DNA from: an uncultured Arthrobacter sp.
Lineage (GTDB): Bacteria > Actinomycetota > Actinomycetes > Actinomycetales > Micrococcaceae
Direction: 5' to 3'
Assembly (NCBI RefSeq): GCF_947493765.1
Contig: NZ_CANLSZ010000001.1
Span: 434,001-498,000, forward strand
Length of the DNA: 64,000 bases
Part shown: positions 16,310 to 23,947 of the stretch, piece by piece
Position numbering within the stretch: position 1 is the stretch's first letter
How the letters are laid out: the number at the start of each line of letters is the position of its first letter
Notes under the pieces: model-generated
What the model was told of the DNA's origin: nothing
Seen by the model: the letters and a program-made list of their open reading frames with translations, nothing else
The model's database searches: none
Position numbers and translations under genes: made by a program

Positions 16310-17137
16310 TCAGAGGAGCTTCTGGCCGGCGAGGAAGTCGACCAGCCGGATGCCGGCGTCGCCCTCGTCGGTGATGATCACACCCTGGCTGCGCGGCGGT
16401 CTCGGCTCGGCCGCCTCCACCCTGGTCCACGATCCCGGGAGACCCACCTCGTCGGCCTGGACTCCGCAGTCGGCGAGGGACAGCACCTGGATCTGCTTCT
16501 TCTTCGCCGCCATGATGCCCTTGAAATTGGGGTACCGGGGATCGTTGATCTGATCCGTCACGGACACCAGCGCGGGCAGGGGCGCCTCGATGGTCTCGGC
16601 GAACGTGTCGTTGTCACGGCGGGCGGTCAGGGCCCAGCCGTCGTCCGTCGGCGTCAGTTCCAGCGACGCCGCGAAGGTCACCTGGGGAAGCCCGAGTCGC
16701 TCGGCCAGCTGTGCCGGTACGAGCGAGGTCTCCCCGTCGGTCGAGGCCATCCCGGTGAGGATCAGGTCGAACGGTCCCACCTGCTCCAGGAGGGCGGCGA
16801 GCGCCCGTGAGGTCGCCGAGGCGTCGGAGCCGAACAGTGCCTCGTCCGTCAGGTGCACGCCGTCGTCGACCCCGATCTGGAGGGACTTCTTCACCGCGTT
16901 GACCGCTGCCGCCGGGCCCATGGTGATGGCCGTGATCCGATGACCGGCCCCCGCTCCCCCGTGCGCCTCGACGAGCTGCAGTGCCGCCTCCAGGGCGTAC
17001 TCGTCGAGCTCGGAGAGAATGCTCTCGGACCTGACCGTCGTCAGGTGATCGCCGCCGATGTGGCGGTCGAACTGTGCGTCGGGTACGTGCTTCACCAGGA
17101 CCGCGATGCGCAGCCCGTCTGCCGTGGCCTCGTCCAT
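16310..17137 (-). CDS. etfB: Electron transfer flavoprotein subunit beta
   Basis: 275 residues. IAVLVKHVPDAQFDRHI starts the fold, and the beta-subunit signature region is present as VTFAASLELTPTDDGW and VSVTDQINDPRYPNFKGIMA. It binds the structural AMP and partners EtfA, encoded 34 bp downstream. First gene of the etfB-etfA-(PIG-L) transcript; its upstream region is shared with the htrA terminator. Confidence 0.96.
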   Translation of the reverse strand: MDEATADGLRIAVLVKHVPDAQFDRHIGGDHLTTVRSESILSELDEYALEAALQLVEAHGGAGAGHRITAITMGPAAAVNAVKKSLQIGVDDGVHLTDEALFGSDASATSRALAALLEQVGPFDLILTGMASTDGETSLVPAQLAERLGLPQVTFAASLELTPTDDGWALTARRDNDTFAETIEAPLPALVSVTDQINDPRYPNFKGIMAAKKKQIQVLSLADCGVQADEVGLPGSWTRVEAAEPRPPRSQGVIITDEGDAGIRLVDFLAGQKLL

Positions 17138-17220
17138 TGCTGACCTTCCTCGATCGGGGATCTTCCCGCGTCCTAGCTAACCACAGTGGGCTGACGGTTT
17201 CCGGCGACCGGAACCGATGG

Positions 17221-17248
17221 AAAAGGCGGCCCCCGGTGGGAGCCGCCT
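17221..17248 (-). terminator. Rho-independent terminator of the HtrA-type protease gene
   Basis: On the minus strand AGGCGGC pairs with GCCGCCT around a CCC/GGG inner stem, followed directly by TTTT. It lies 24 bp beyond the protease stop codon. Confidence 0.8.
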
Positions 17249-17271
17249 CGTCCGGCATGGCCGGGAGGATG

Positions 17272-18666
17272 CTAGCCGGCCGGCACCTCACCCAGCGTGA
17301 CATCCATGGTCATGGTCTGCCCGTTCCGGAGGATCTCCACCTGCACCTGCTCCCCCACCCGCTGCATGCGGACGGCGGCCGTCAGGGATTCCGGGTCGGT
17401 GATCGTGTAGCCCGCCACCTCGGTGATCACGTCACCTGCCTCGAGCGCTGCGTCCTCGGCGGGCGAGCCGGGCTCCACGTTCTCCACGAGGGCCCCGGAG
17501 GAGAACGGGGACGAGGTCGGCGATCCATCCGCCGAGGCGGGCGAGATGCTCACGCCGAGGAAGCCGTGGGTGGCCTCACCGTCGGCGATGATCTCGTTCG
17601 CGATGCGCTCGGCGTACGTGATGGGGATGGAGAAGCCAACGCCGATGTTGCCCGTGGTCTCACTCGATCCCCCCGAGGCGATCGCCACGTTCACCCCGAT
17701 GATCTTCCCGTCCGTGTCCACGAGCGCCCCGCCGGAGTTCCCCTGGTTGATCGCGGCGTCGGTCTGGATCACGTTGAGATAGATGGAGCCCTGCGACTGC
17801 GGCTGGGGTGCCGACGAGTCGCCGGGCGGGAGGAAGTTGAACCCGTCCTTGTTCTCCGACCCCGAGCTGTCGGGCTGCTGCTCCGGTACGGCGGAGGAGG
17901 CCACACTGATGGTCCGGTTCAGCGTGGACACGATCCCGTCGGTCACCGTTCCGCTCAGACCCAGCGGTGAGCCGATCGCGATGGCCGTGTCTCCCACGTT
18001 CAGCGCGTCGGAGTCCCCGAGGGTGGCGGCCGTGAGCTGCGGCGCATCGATCTTGACGACCGCGAGATCGCTGAGGGGATCCGTCCCGACCACGGTGGCC
18101 GGGAAGAGCCGTCCGTCGTTGAGGCGGACCTCGATGGTGGGGTCCGACACCTGGCCGCCGAGCGTCACCACGTGGGTGTTGGTGAGGATGTGCCCGTCGG
18201 TGTCGAGGATGATGCCCGAGCCCGTGCCGCTGGAGTCCCCACCGCTCACGGCGATGGTGACCACGCTCGGCGAGGCGGTGACCGCTGCGCCGGTGATGCT
18301 GTTGACGTCGTCGGAGTTGTTGACCACGACCGACTGCGGCGCGGACCGGACGGTACCCGCCGTGGAATCGGGTTCCAGGGCGTTGTAGCCGGCAGTCGCC
18401 ACGCCACCGCCGATCAGCCCGGCCACGAGGGCTCCGGCAGCGAAGGTCGCCACACTTACCCGGCGGCGGTCGCGCGGTGCCCTGGTCCCGTCGGTCCCGT
18501 CGGTCCGGGAAGGGCCGGAGCCGCTCGCATCACCGTAGAAGGGCTGATGGCCCGCGTAGGCGGGGTGCGGCGTGGATTGCGCGCCGGTGCCCCCGGCGGT
18601 GCGGGACGGGGGTGTCAGCGGCTGGGGCGGCAGTGGTCGATCGGAGGTGCCCGGCTGCTCGTTCAT
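17272..18666 (-). CDS. HtrA/DegP-type S1C serine protease with PDZ domain
   Basis: 464 residues from ATG 18666, which has GAGAGGA upstream; the track start lies 33 bases earlier. A Pro/Gly-rich cytoplasmic N-terminus precedes one transmembrane helix (about 72-93). The trypsin-like domain has its triad at His165 (ILTNTHVV), Asp200 (LSDLAVVKID) and Ser311 (NQGNSGGALV). A single PDZ domain ends the protein (SPAEDAALEAGDVITEVAGY). These membrane-anchored proteases degrade misfolded envelope proteins and can cleave signalling factors. A probable small membrane protein gene lies 29 bp upstream on the same strand. Confidence 0.95.
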   Translation of the reverse strand: MNEQPGTSDRPLPPQPLTPPSRTAGGTGAQSTPHPAYAGHQPFYGDASGSGPSRTDGTDGTRAPRDRRRVSVATFAAGALVAGLIGGGVATAGYNALEPDSTAGTVRSAPQSVVVNNSDDVNSITGAAVTASPSVVTIAVSGGDSSGTGSGIILDTDGHILTNTHVVTLGGQVSDPTIEVRLNDGRLFPATVVGTDPLSDLAVVKIDAPQLTAATLGDSDALNVGDTAIAIGSPLGLSGTVTDGIVSTLNRTISVASSAVPEQQPDSSGSENKDGFNFLPPGDSSAPQPQSQGSIYLNVIQTDAAINQGNSGGALVDTDGKIIGVNVAIASGGSSETTGNIGVGFSIPITYAERIANEIIADGEATHGFLGVSISPASADGSPTSSPFSSGALVENVEPGSPAEDAALEAGDVITEVAGYTITDPESLTAAVRMQRVGEQVQVEILRNGQTMTMDVTLGEVPAG

Positions 18667-18695
18667 CGAAAGTCCTCTCGTTGCTGTTGACCACA

Positions 18696-18884
18696 TCATG
18701 GCAAGAGTCGCTGAGCATCAGGCGTGCACTTCCTGAATGCTTCCTGGACGTCCGCTGACATCGCTCCGATGCCGACGATCGAGCCGACGATCCAGCCCAC
18801 GATCGGGTGGTACCGGTTGGACTGCTGCACACCCGGTCCACCCCAGTATCCTCCGTTCGAGCAGCGGGGACACGACGGATCCAC
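18696..18884 (-). CDS. Probable small membrane protein upstream of the HtrA-type gene
   Basis: 62 codons from a GTG. The product starts MDPSCPRCSNGGYWGGPGVQ, with one CxxC, then has a hydrophobic stretch HPIVGWIVGSIVGIGAMSA (about 27-45) and a short polar tail. Codon choice in the hydrophobic part (ATC GTC GGC) is typical of host genes. A TAGGGT box sits eight bases before the start. The stop lies 29 bp before the protease ATG. I recognise no family. The evidence is composition, promoter-like spacing and operon position, so it may not be real. Confidence 0.4.
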   Translation of the reverse strand: MDPSCPRCSNGGYWGGPGVQQSNRYHPIVGWIVGSIVGIGAMSADVQEAFRKCTPDAQRLLP

Positions 18885-19090
18885 GCCCGCTCACCCTAGA
18901 GGTCCTGCCGGGCAGCAGGCTAACGGGTCGCCCGCCCGGCCGGCGACGACGGTTCGTTCGGGGCGCGGGCGCCCCGGTGGACGCTCCGGTGGCCCGACCA
19001 TAGAATCGGACGACAACAGGGAGCCTCCGGCGTCCGCCAGCCCCAGTCGCGGGATCGGTAAGGTCCGGGGGACGTGCTGAAGGGTCGGAC
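18885..19090. other. Divergent intergenic region upstream of the TPM-domain gene
   Basis: TAGGGT (18893-18898, minus) faces the small ORF. TAGAAT (19001-19006) and TAAGGT (19058-19063) on the plus strand are -10 candidates for the TPM gene. AAGGG six bases before ATG 19091 is its ribosome binding site. No other gene is apparent. Confidence 0.5.
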
Positions 19091-21190
19091 ATGCGATTGA
19101 CGAGCAGGCGCGTACGCGTCTCTGCTGTGCTGGGAGCCCTCGTGGCGATCCCGCTGATAGCGGGATCGACGGCGTTCGCCGACGAGCCGGTCACCTTCGA
19201 CACCGGGAACTACGTGATCGACGACGCCGGCGTCCTCAGCCCTGCCGAGGAGGACCAGCTCCAGGCCGCCATCGAGGACCTGCGGTCGTCCGAGGGTTTC
19301 ACCGTCCGCGTGGCCTACGTCGACACCTTCGAGAACCCGGCTGCCGCTGGGGACTGGGCCAGTCAGGTGGCGACGGCGAACGCCCAGTCGGCCGATGAGG
19401 CTGTGCTCGCGGTCGCGGTGGAGCAGCGCCAGGTGGGGTTCAGTGCCGGGCAGAGTTCGGCGATCTACTCATCGGTCGAGGACATCCGGACGAACGACGT
19501 GATCCCGGAACTGGGGCAAGGAGACTGGCTCGGAGGTGGCCTCGCCGCCGTGGCGGGTACCGAGGCGGTTCTCTCCGGGAACACAGGCAGCACGGATACC
19601 TCGTCTGACGGCGGAGGACTCGGCGGTCTGGTGCTCGTGGGCGGGGTCGTCGCCGTCGCCGGCGCCGGTGGCTATCTGCTGCTGAAGAAGCGCGGCGGCA
19701 CCAGCGCCCAGCGCAAGCGCGAGCAGTACGGGTACGGACCGTCGCCGTCGCCGGACGGCGAGGTGATCGACCCGCTCGCCTCGGTCAGCGTGGAGGACCT
19801 GCGCAAGCGCGCCGGCAGCCTGCTGATCGCAGCGGACGACGCCATCAAATCCAGCGAGCAGGAGCTCGGCTTCGCCGAGGCACAGTACGGTGCACCCGCG
19901 ATCGCCACCTTCGCGGAGGACATCGCCGCCGCGAAGCGCCACATGGGCGAGTCCTTCAAACTGCAGCAGCAGCTCGACGACCACATTCCCGACACCGAGG
20001 AGCAGCAGCGTCAGTGGCTCGGTGAGATCATCCGCCGCTGCGAGGACGTGAACGCGTCCCTCGAGGAACACAAGGCCGACTTCGACGGCCTGCGCGAACT
20101 GGAACGGAACGCGCCGGAAGCACTGGCCCGCGCCCGGTCCGCGGCCGCCGACGCCGGTCGGCGCCTTGCCGCGGCCGAGCAGACCCTCGGTACCCTGCAG
20201 GCCCGCTACAGCGAGACCGCGACCACCCAGGTGGCGGACAACATCGACCAGGCCAGGGACCGGCTCGCCTTCGTGGACAGTGCAGCACAGGAGGCCGGTG
20301 AGCGCATGGACGCCGGGGACACCGGTCGCGCCGTCGTCGCCGTCCGGGCCGCCGAGGAGGCCGTCCACCAGAGCACTGTCCTCCTCGACGCGATCGACCG
20401 GAGATCGGACGAGCTCGCCGCCGCCGAGACGGAGCTGGAGCGCGCGCTGCCCGACACCGAGCAGGACCTGGCGCAGGCCCGGGCCATGGACCGCGCCGGT
20501 CAGTACCGTGATCTCGCCGGCCCGATCGCGGCCGTCGAGGCTGCGGTGGCCACCGTGCGGGAGGAACGACGCCGGAGCCGCAGCAATCCGCTGGCGCTGC
20601 TGGAACGTCTCGAAGCGGCGCACGCCCAGCTCGACGCCGCTCTCGGGGGCGTGCGGGACCAGGCGGAGAACGCGCGCCGGGCGCAGGATTCGCTGCAGCA
20701 CGCACTCATCGCCGCGCAGTCCGGCATCTCCGGTACCGCCGACTACATCCGCGCGCGGCGGGGCGGGGTGGGCCGCGAGGCGCGGACCCGCCTGGCCGAG
20801 GCCGAGCGGAACCTCGACCACGCCGTCGACCTCCAGCGCTCTGATCCCGTGACGGCCCTCTCCCATGCCCAGCAGGCGGCGATGCTCGCCGACCAGGCCG
20901 CGCAGCTCGCCGAACAGGACGTGAGCGGCTTCGGCCGCGGCGGCGGAGGCTACGGTCGACGCGGGAACGACGGCATGGGCGGTGCGCTGCTCGGCGGGAT
21001 CCTGCTCGGGTCCATCCTCAACGGCGGCGGCGGGTTCGGCGGAGGTTTCGGAGGAGGCTTCGGCGGCGGGCAGGGCGACGGCGGCGGATTCGGCGGCGGC
21101 GGCGGCAGTTTCGGCGGCGGCGGGTTCGGCGGGTTCGGTGGGGGCGGAGGCGGCTTCGGCGGGTTCGGCGGCGGGGGCGGCGACTTCTAG
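19091..21190 (+). CDS. TPM-domain membrane protein with coiled coil and Gly-rich tail
   Basis: 699 residues. A signal peptide (SAVLGALVAIPLIAGSTAFA, cleavage near 30) is followed by an extracytoplasmic TPM domain (about 40-155, with NYVIDDAGVLSPAEEDQLQ). One transmembrane helix (about 177-198) leads to a cytoplasmic region of about 420 residues rich in Ala, Glu, Arg and Leu, clearly coiled coil. The C-terminus is a Gly/Phe repeat region of about 70 residues, typical of TPM-family proteins. The pspA gene follows 62 bp downstream, which suggests an envelope-stress module. No enzymatic activity can be claimed. Confidence 0.92.
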   Translation: MRLTSRRVRVSAVLGALVAIPLIAGSTAFADEPVTFDTGNYVIDDAGVLSPAEEDQLQAAIEDLRSSEGFTVRVAYVDTFENPAAAGDWASQVATANAQSADEAVLAVAVEQRQVGFSAGQSSAIYSSVEDIRTNDVIPELGQGDWLGGGLAAVAGTEAVLSGNTGSTDTSSDGGGLGGLVLVGGVVAVAGAGGYLLLKKRGGTSAQRKREQYGYGPSPSPDGEVIDPLASVSVEDLRKRAGSLLIAADDAIKSSEQELGFAEAQYGAPAIATFAEDIAAAKRHMGESFKLQQQLDDHIPDTEEQQRQWLGEIIRRCEDVNASLEEHKADFDGLRELERNAPEALARARSAAADAGRRLAAAEQTLGTLQARYSETATTQVADNIDQARDRLAFVDSAAQEAGERMDAGDTGRAVVAVRAAEEAVHQSTVLLDAIDRRSDELAAAETELERALPDTEQDLAQARAMDRAGQYRDLAGPIAAVEAAVATVREERRRSRSNPLALLERLEAAHAQLDAALGGVRDQAENARRAQDSLQHALIAAQSGISGTADYIRARRGGVGREARTRLAEAERNLDHAVDLQRSDPVTALSHAQQAAMLADQAAQLAEQDVSGFGRGGGGYGRRGNDGMGGALLGGILLGSILNGGGGFGGGFGGGFGGGQGDGGGFGGGGGSFGGGGFGGFGGGGGGFGGFGGGGGDF

Positions 21191-21252
21191 ACAGCGGGCG
21201 ACGGCGTCCAGCAGGACACAGAGACCATCAGGAAGAATCGAAAGGCAAATCA

Positions 21253-22047
21253 ATGACGAAACAGTCAATCTTCGGACGGATCGCCCAGCTCACGCGGGCG
21301 AACATCAACTCCCTGCTCGACCAGGCCGAGGACCCGCAGAAGATGCTCGACCAGATGGTCCGCGACTACACGAACAGCATCGCCGAGGCGGAGAGCGCGG
21401 TCGCCCAGACCATCGGCAACCTGCGCATGATGCAGGAGGACTACAACGAGGACCTGGAGAACTCCCGCAGCTGGGGCAACAAGGCCCTGGCGGCGTCGCG
21501 CAAGGCCGACGAGTACCGGACCTCCGGCAACACCGCGGACGCACAGAAGTTCGACAACCTGGCGAAGGTCGCCATCCAGCGCCAGATGTCCGCCGAGAAC
21601 GAGGCCAAGGGCGCCGAGCCCACCATCGCGTCGCAGACGGAGATCGTGGACAAGCTCAAGGACGGCCTCAACCAGATGAAGGGCAAGCTCGGGGAGCTGA
21701 CCGTCAAGCGTGATCAGCTGATCGCCCGTTCCCGCACGGCCCAGGCCCAGCAGCAGGTGCACGACGCCGTGAAGAGCATCGACTTCATGGATCCCACGAG
21801 CGAGGTGGGCCGCTTCGAGGAGAAGATCCGGCGCGAGGAGGCCAAGGTCCGCGGACAGCAGGAACTGGCGTCGTCGAGCCTCGACGCGCAGTTCGAGAGC
21901 CTCGAGGACCTCGGGGAGCAGACCGAGATCGAGGCGCGCCTGGCCGCCCTGAAGTCCGGCGCCGGCAGCCAGTCCGCCCTCGGACGGGGCAACGGGACCG
22001 AGGGGTCGAACGAGGCCCCCTCGAGCACGGGTGGAAGCACCTTCTGA
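21253..22047 (+). CDS. PspA/IM30 family protein
   Basis: 264 residues, nearly all helical. It starts TKQSIFGRIAQLTRANINSL and continues DPQKMLDQMVRDYTNSIAEA, the hallmark N-terminus of PspA/Vipp1 proteins that form membrane-remodelling ESCRT-III-like polymers. The last 40 residues are disordered and rich in Gly, Ser and Glu. In actinobacteria PspA maintains envelope integrity under stress. AAAGG lies eight bases before the ATG. Cotranscription with the TPM gene is likely; a strong terminator follows at 22138. Confidence 0.95.
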   Translation: MTKQSIFGRIAQLTRANINSLLDQAEDPQKMLDQMVRDYTNSIAEAESAVAQTIGNLRMMQEDYNEDLENSRSWGNKALAASRKADEYRTSGNTADAQKFDNLAKVAIQRQMSAENEAKGAEPTIASQTEIVDKLKDGLNQMKGKLGELTVKRDQLIARSRTAQAQQQVHDAVKSIDFMDPTSEVGRFEEKIRREEAKVRGQQELASSSLDAQFESLEDLGEQTEIEARLAALKSGAGSQSALGRGNGTEGSNEAPSSTGGSTF

Positions 22048-22137
22048 TCCTCCCGCCGTGCCGCGAGGGCGACGCCGTCCGGTGAAGGGTCGCCCGCAGA
22101 GGGCAGTGAGCGGCGGAGCGCGGTAGGCGCAGGGTGA

Positions 22138-22173
22138 CGGGGGAATCACGGCCATGAGGCTGTGGTTCCCCCG
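22138..22173 (+). terminator. Terminator after pspA
   Basis: CGGGGGAA pairs with TTCCCCCG, and the inner arms TCACGGCC and GGCTGTGG continue the stem with wobble pairs around a 4-base loop. TTCTTCC follows. It lies 90 bp after the pspA stop and 49 bp before the photolyase ATG. Confidence 0.8.
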
Positions 22174-22209
22174 TTCTTCCGTCCACGCCGCCGTGTCAGT
22201 GGCCGCCGG

Positions 22210-22215
22210 TAGATT
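22210..22215 (+). promoter_or_regulatory. -10 box of the photolyase gene (leaderless)
   Basis: TAGATT six bases before ATG 22222, immediately after the pspA terminator. This supports an independent leaderless transcript. Confidence 0.6.
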
Positions 22216-22221
22216 GTCGGT

Positions 22222-23610
22222 ATGGCTGTCACTCTCGTCTGGTTCCGCGACGATCTGCGTATCTCCGACAACCCCGCGCTCACGGCGGCTGCACAGGGCG
22301 GGGACGACGTCGTCGCCTGCTACGTGCTGGACGAGGAGACCGAGGGCATCCGGCCTCTCGGAGGGGCCTCCAGGTGGTGGCTGCATCATTCGCTCGAGGC
22401 CCTCGCGGCGTCACTCGACGAGCTCGGGATTCCCCTCGTCCTGCGGCGCGGTGCCGCCGGGGAGGTGCTCCCCCGGCTCGTCGACGAGTGCTCGGCCCGC
22501 GCCGTGGTGTGGAACCGCCGCTACGGCCTGGCCGAGCGGACGGTCGACGCCTCTCTCAAGGCGGGGTTCTCCGAGGACGGCGTCGAGGCCACGAGCTACC
22601 AGGCGAATCTGCTGTACGAGCCGTGGGAGGTCACCTCCGGGTCCAAGGAACCGTACAAGGTGTTCACGCCGTTCTGGCGGGCCTGCCTCGCGTTCCGCAC
22701 GCCCCGCACGCCGCTCCCGGCGCCCGAGGCCCTGCGCGGCCCGCACCTGGCGTCCGACGAGCTCGCCTCCTGGACGCTGCTCCCGACCACGCCGGACTGG
22801 TCCGAGGGTCTGCGCGAGGCCTGGACACCGGGCGAGGCCGGCGCCCATGAGCGCCTCGACGACTTCCTCGACAGCGCCGCCGGTTATAAGGCGGCCCGCG
22901 AGCGACCGGGGACCGAGGGCACCAGCAAACTGTCCCCGCACCTGCGCTTCGGCGAGATCAGCCCGTTCGAGGTGTGGCATGCGGCCCAGGATCACAAGGA
23001 CACCTCGACGGCGGAGGACATCCGGGTCTTCGGATCGGAACTCGGCTGGCGGGAGTTCAGCTGGCAGCTGCTCTACTTCAACCCCGATCTCGCCACCGTG
23101 AACTACCGCCGGGAGTTCGACGCCTTCGCGTGGGAGGACCCGTCGCCCGCCGATCTCGGTGCCTGGCAGCAGGGGCGCACCGGCTATCCCCTCGTGGACG
23201 CCGGCATGCGCCAGCTGTACGAGATCGGGTGGATGCACAATCGCGTCCGCATGGCCACGGCCTCCTTCCTGATCAAGAACCTCATGATCGACTGGCGCGT
23301 GGGCGAGCAGTGGTTCTGGGACTGCCTCGTCGACGCCGACGCGGCATCCAATGCGTCGAACTGGCAGTGGGTAGCGGGGTCGGGCGCTGACGCGAGCCCC
23401 TACTTCCGCATCTTCAACCCGGTGCTGCAGAGCAGGAAGTTCGACGCCGAGGGGAAGTACCTCCTGCGCTACGTGCCGGAACTCGCGGCTGCGGACAATC
23501 TGCACGAACCGTGGAAGGGATCGGCTCCCGGCTATCCGGAGCCGATCGTGGATCTCAAGGAGTCTCGGGAACGTGCGCTGAGCGCCTACAAGGAGCTCCC
23601 GAAGGCCTGA
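22222..23610 (+). CDS. phr: Deoxyribodipyrimidine photo-lyase
   Basis: 462 residues. The N-terminal alpha/beta antenna domain (TLVWFRDDLRISDNPALTAA) is followed by a helical FAD domain containing KLSPHLRFGEISPFEVW, RTGYPLVDAGMRQLYEIGWM and NRVRMATASFLIKNLMIDWR. The conserved Trp and Asn residues around WQWVAGSGADASPYFRIFNP are intact, consistent with a class I cyclobutane pyrimidine dimer photolyase and not a cryptochrome. It uses visible light to split UV dimers. Monocistronic between two terminators. Confidence 0.96.
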   Translation: MAVTLVWFRDDLRISDNPALTAAAQGGDDVVACYVLDEETEGIRPLGGASRWWLHHSLEALAASLDELGIPLVLRRGAAGEVLPRLVDECSARAVVWNRRYGLAERTVDASLKAGFSEDGVEATSYQANLLYEPWEVTSGSKEPYKVFTPFWRACLAFRTPRTPLPAPEALRGPHLASDELASWTLLPTTPDWSEGLREAWTPGEAGAHERLDDFLDSAAGYKAARERPGTEGTSKLSPHLRFGEISPFEVWHAAQDHKDTSTAEDIRVFGSELGWREFSWQLLYFNPDLATVNYRREFDAFAWEDPSPADLGAWQQGRTGYPLVDAGMRQLYEIGWMHNRVRMATASFLIKNLMIDWRVGEQWFWDCLVDADAASNASNWQWVAGSGADASPYFRIFNPVLQSRKFDAEGKYLLRYVPELAAADNLHEPWKGSAPGYPEPIVDLKESRERALSAYKELPKA

Positions 23611-23717
23611 TGCTCCCCCGTGCTGCCCGGACCCCGCGAAATGGTTCGGGCCGCACGGCGACGGCCCTCCCCGGCACGTAACGGCCCTCCTCGGCAGTTG
23701 TCCAGCAGTCAAGCAAG

Positions 23718-23746
23718 AAGTCCGGCCCACCAGGTGGACCGGACTT
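23718..23746. terminator. Bidirectional terminator between photolyase and tRNA-fMet
   Basis: AAGTCCGG and CCGGACTT, with inner CCACC/GGTGG around one base and one mismatch, form a 13-bp stem. The plus strand continues with a pyrimidine-rich tract, and the minus strand with CTTGCTTGA. It probably ends both the photolyase and the tRNA transcripts. Confidence 0.8.
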
Positions 23747-23795
23747 CTCCGTTGGTACTTCTCTTCTATTGTTGCTTCTTCTGTTGTTGCTTCCG

Positions 23796-23869
23796 TTGCG
23801 GGGACAGGATTTGAACCTGTGACCTCTGGGTTATGAGCCCAGCGAGCTACCGAACTGCTCCACCCCGCG
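23796..23869 (-). tRNA. Initiator tRNA-fMet (CAT)
   Basis: A 74-nt cloverleaf: acceptor CGCGGGG/CCCCGCA, D arm GAGC...GCTC, anticodon stem CTGGG/CCCAG with loop CTCATAA, and T arm ACAGG/CCTGT with TTCAAAT. Two initiator hallmarks are present: a C1-A72 mismatch at the end of the acceptor stem and three consecutive G-C pairs in the anticodon stem. The 3' CCA is not encoded. It is the only tRNA in the window. Confidence 0.97.
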
Positions 23870-23891
23870 GCGTGTTAGTAACGTTACCGGC

Positions 23892-23933
23892 CGCGGGGTC
23901 GGGAGGCAAATCGACCGGCCTCCCGACCCCGCG
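23892..23933 (-). terminator. Terminator after the UPF0182 gene
   Basis: CGCGGGGTCGGGAGG and its exact reverse complement form a 15-bp perfect stem with a 12-base loop. It lies 15 bp beyond the UPF0182 stop codon and 22 bp before the tRNA, insulating the two minus-strand units. Confidence 0.85.
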
Positions 23934-23947
23934 TGCTCGGCGATGAG

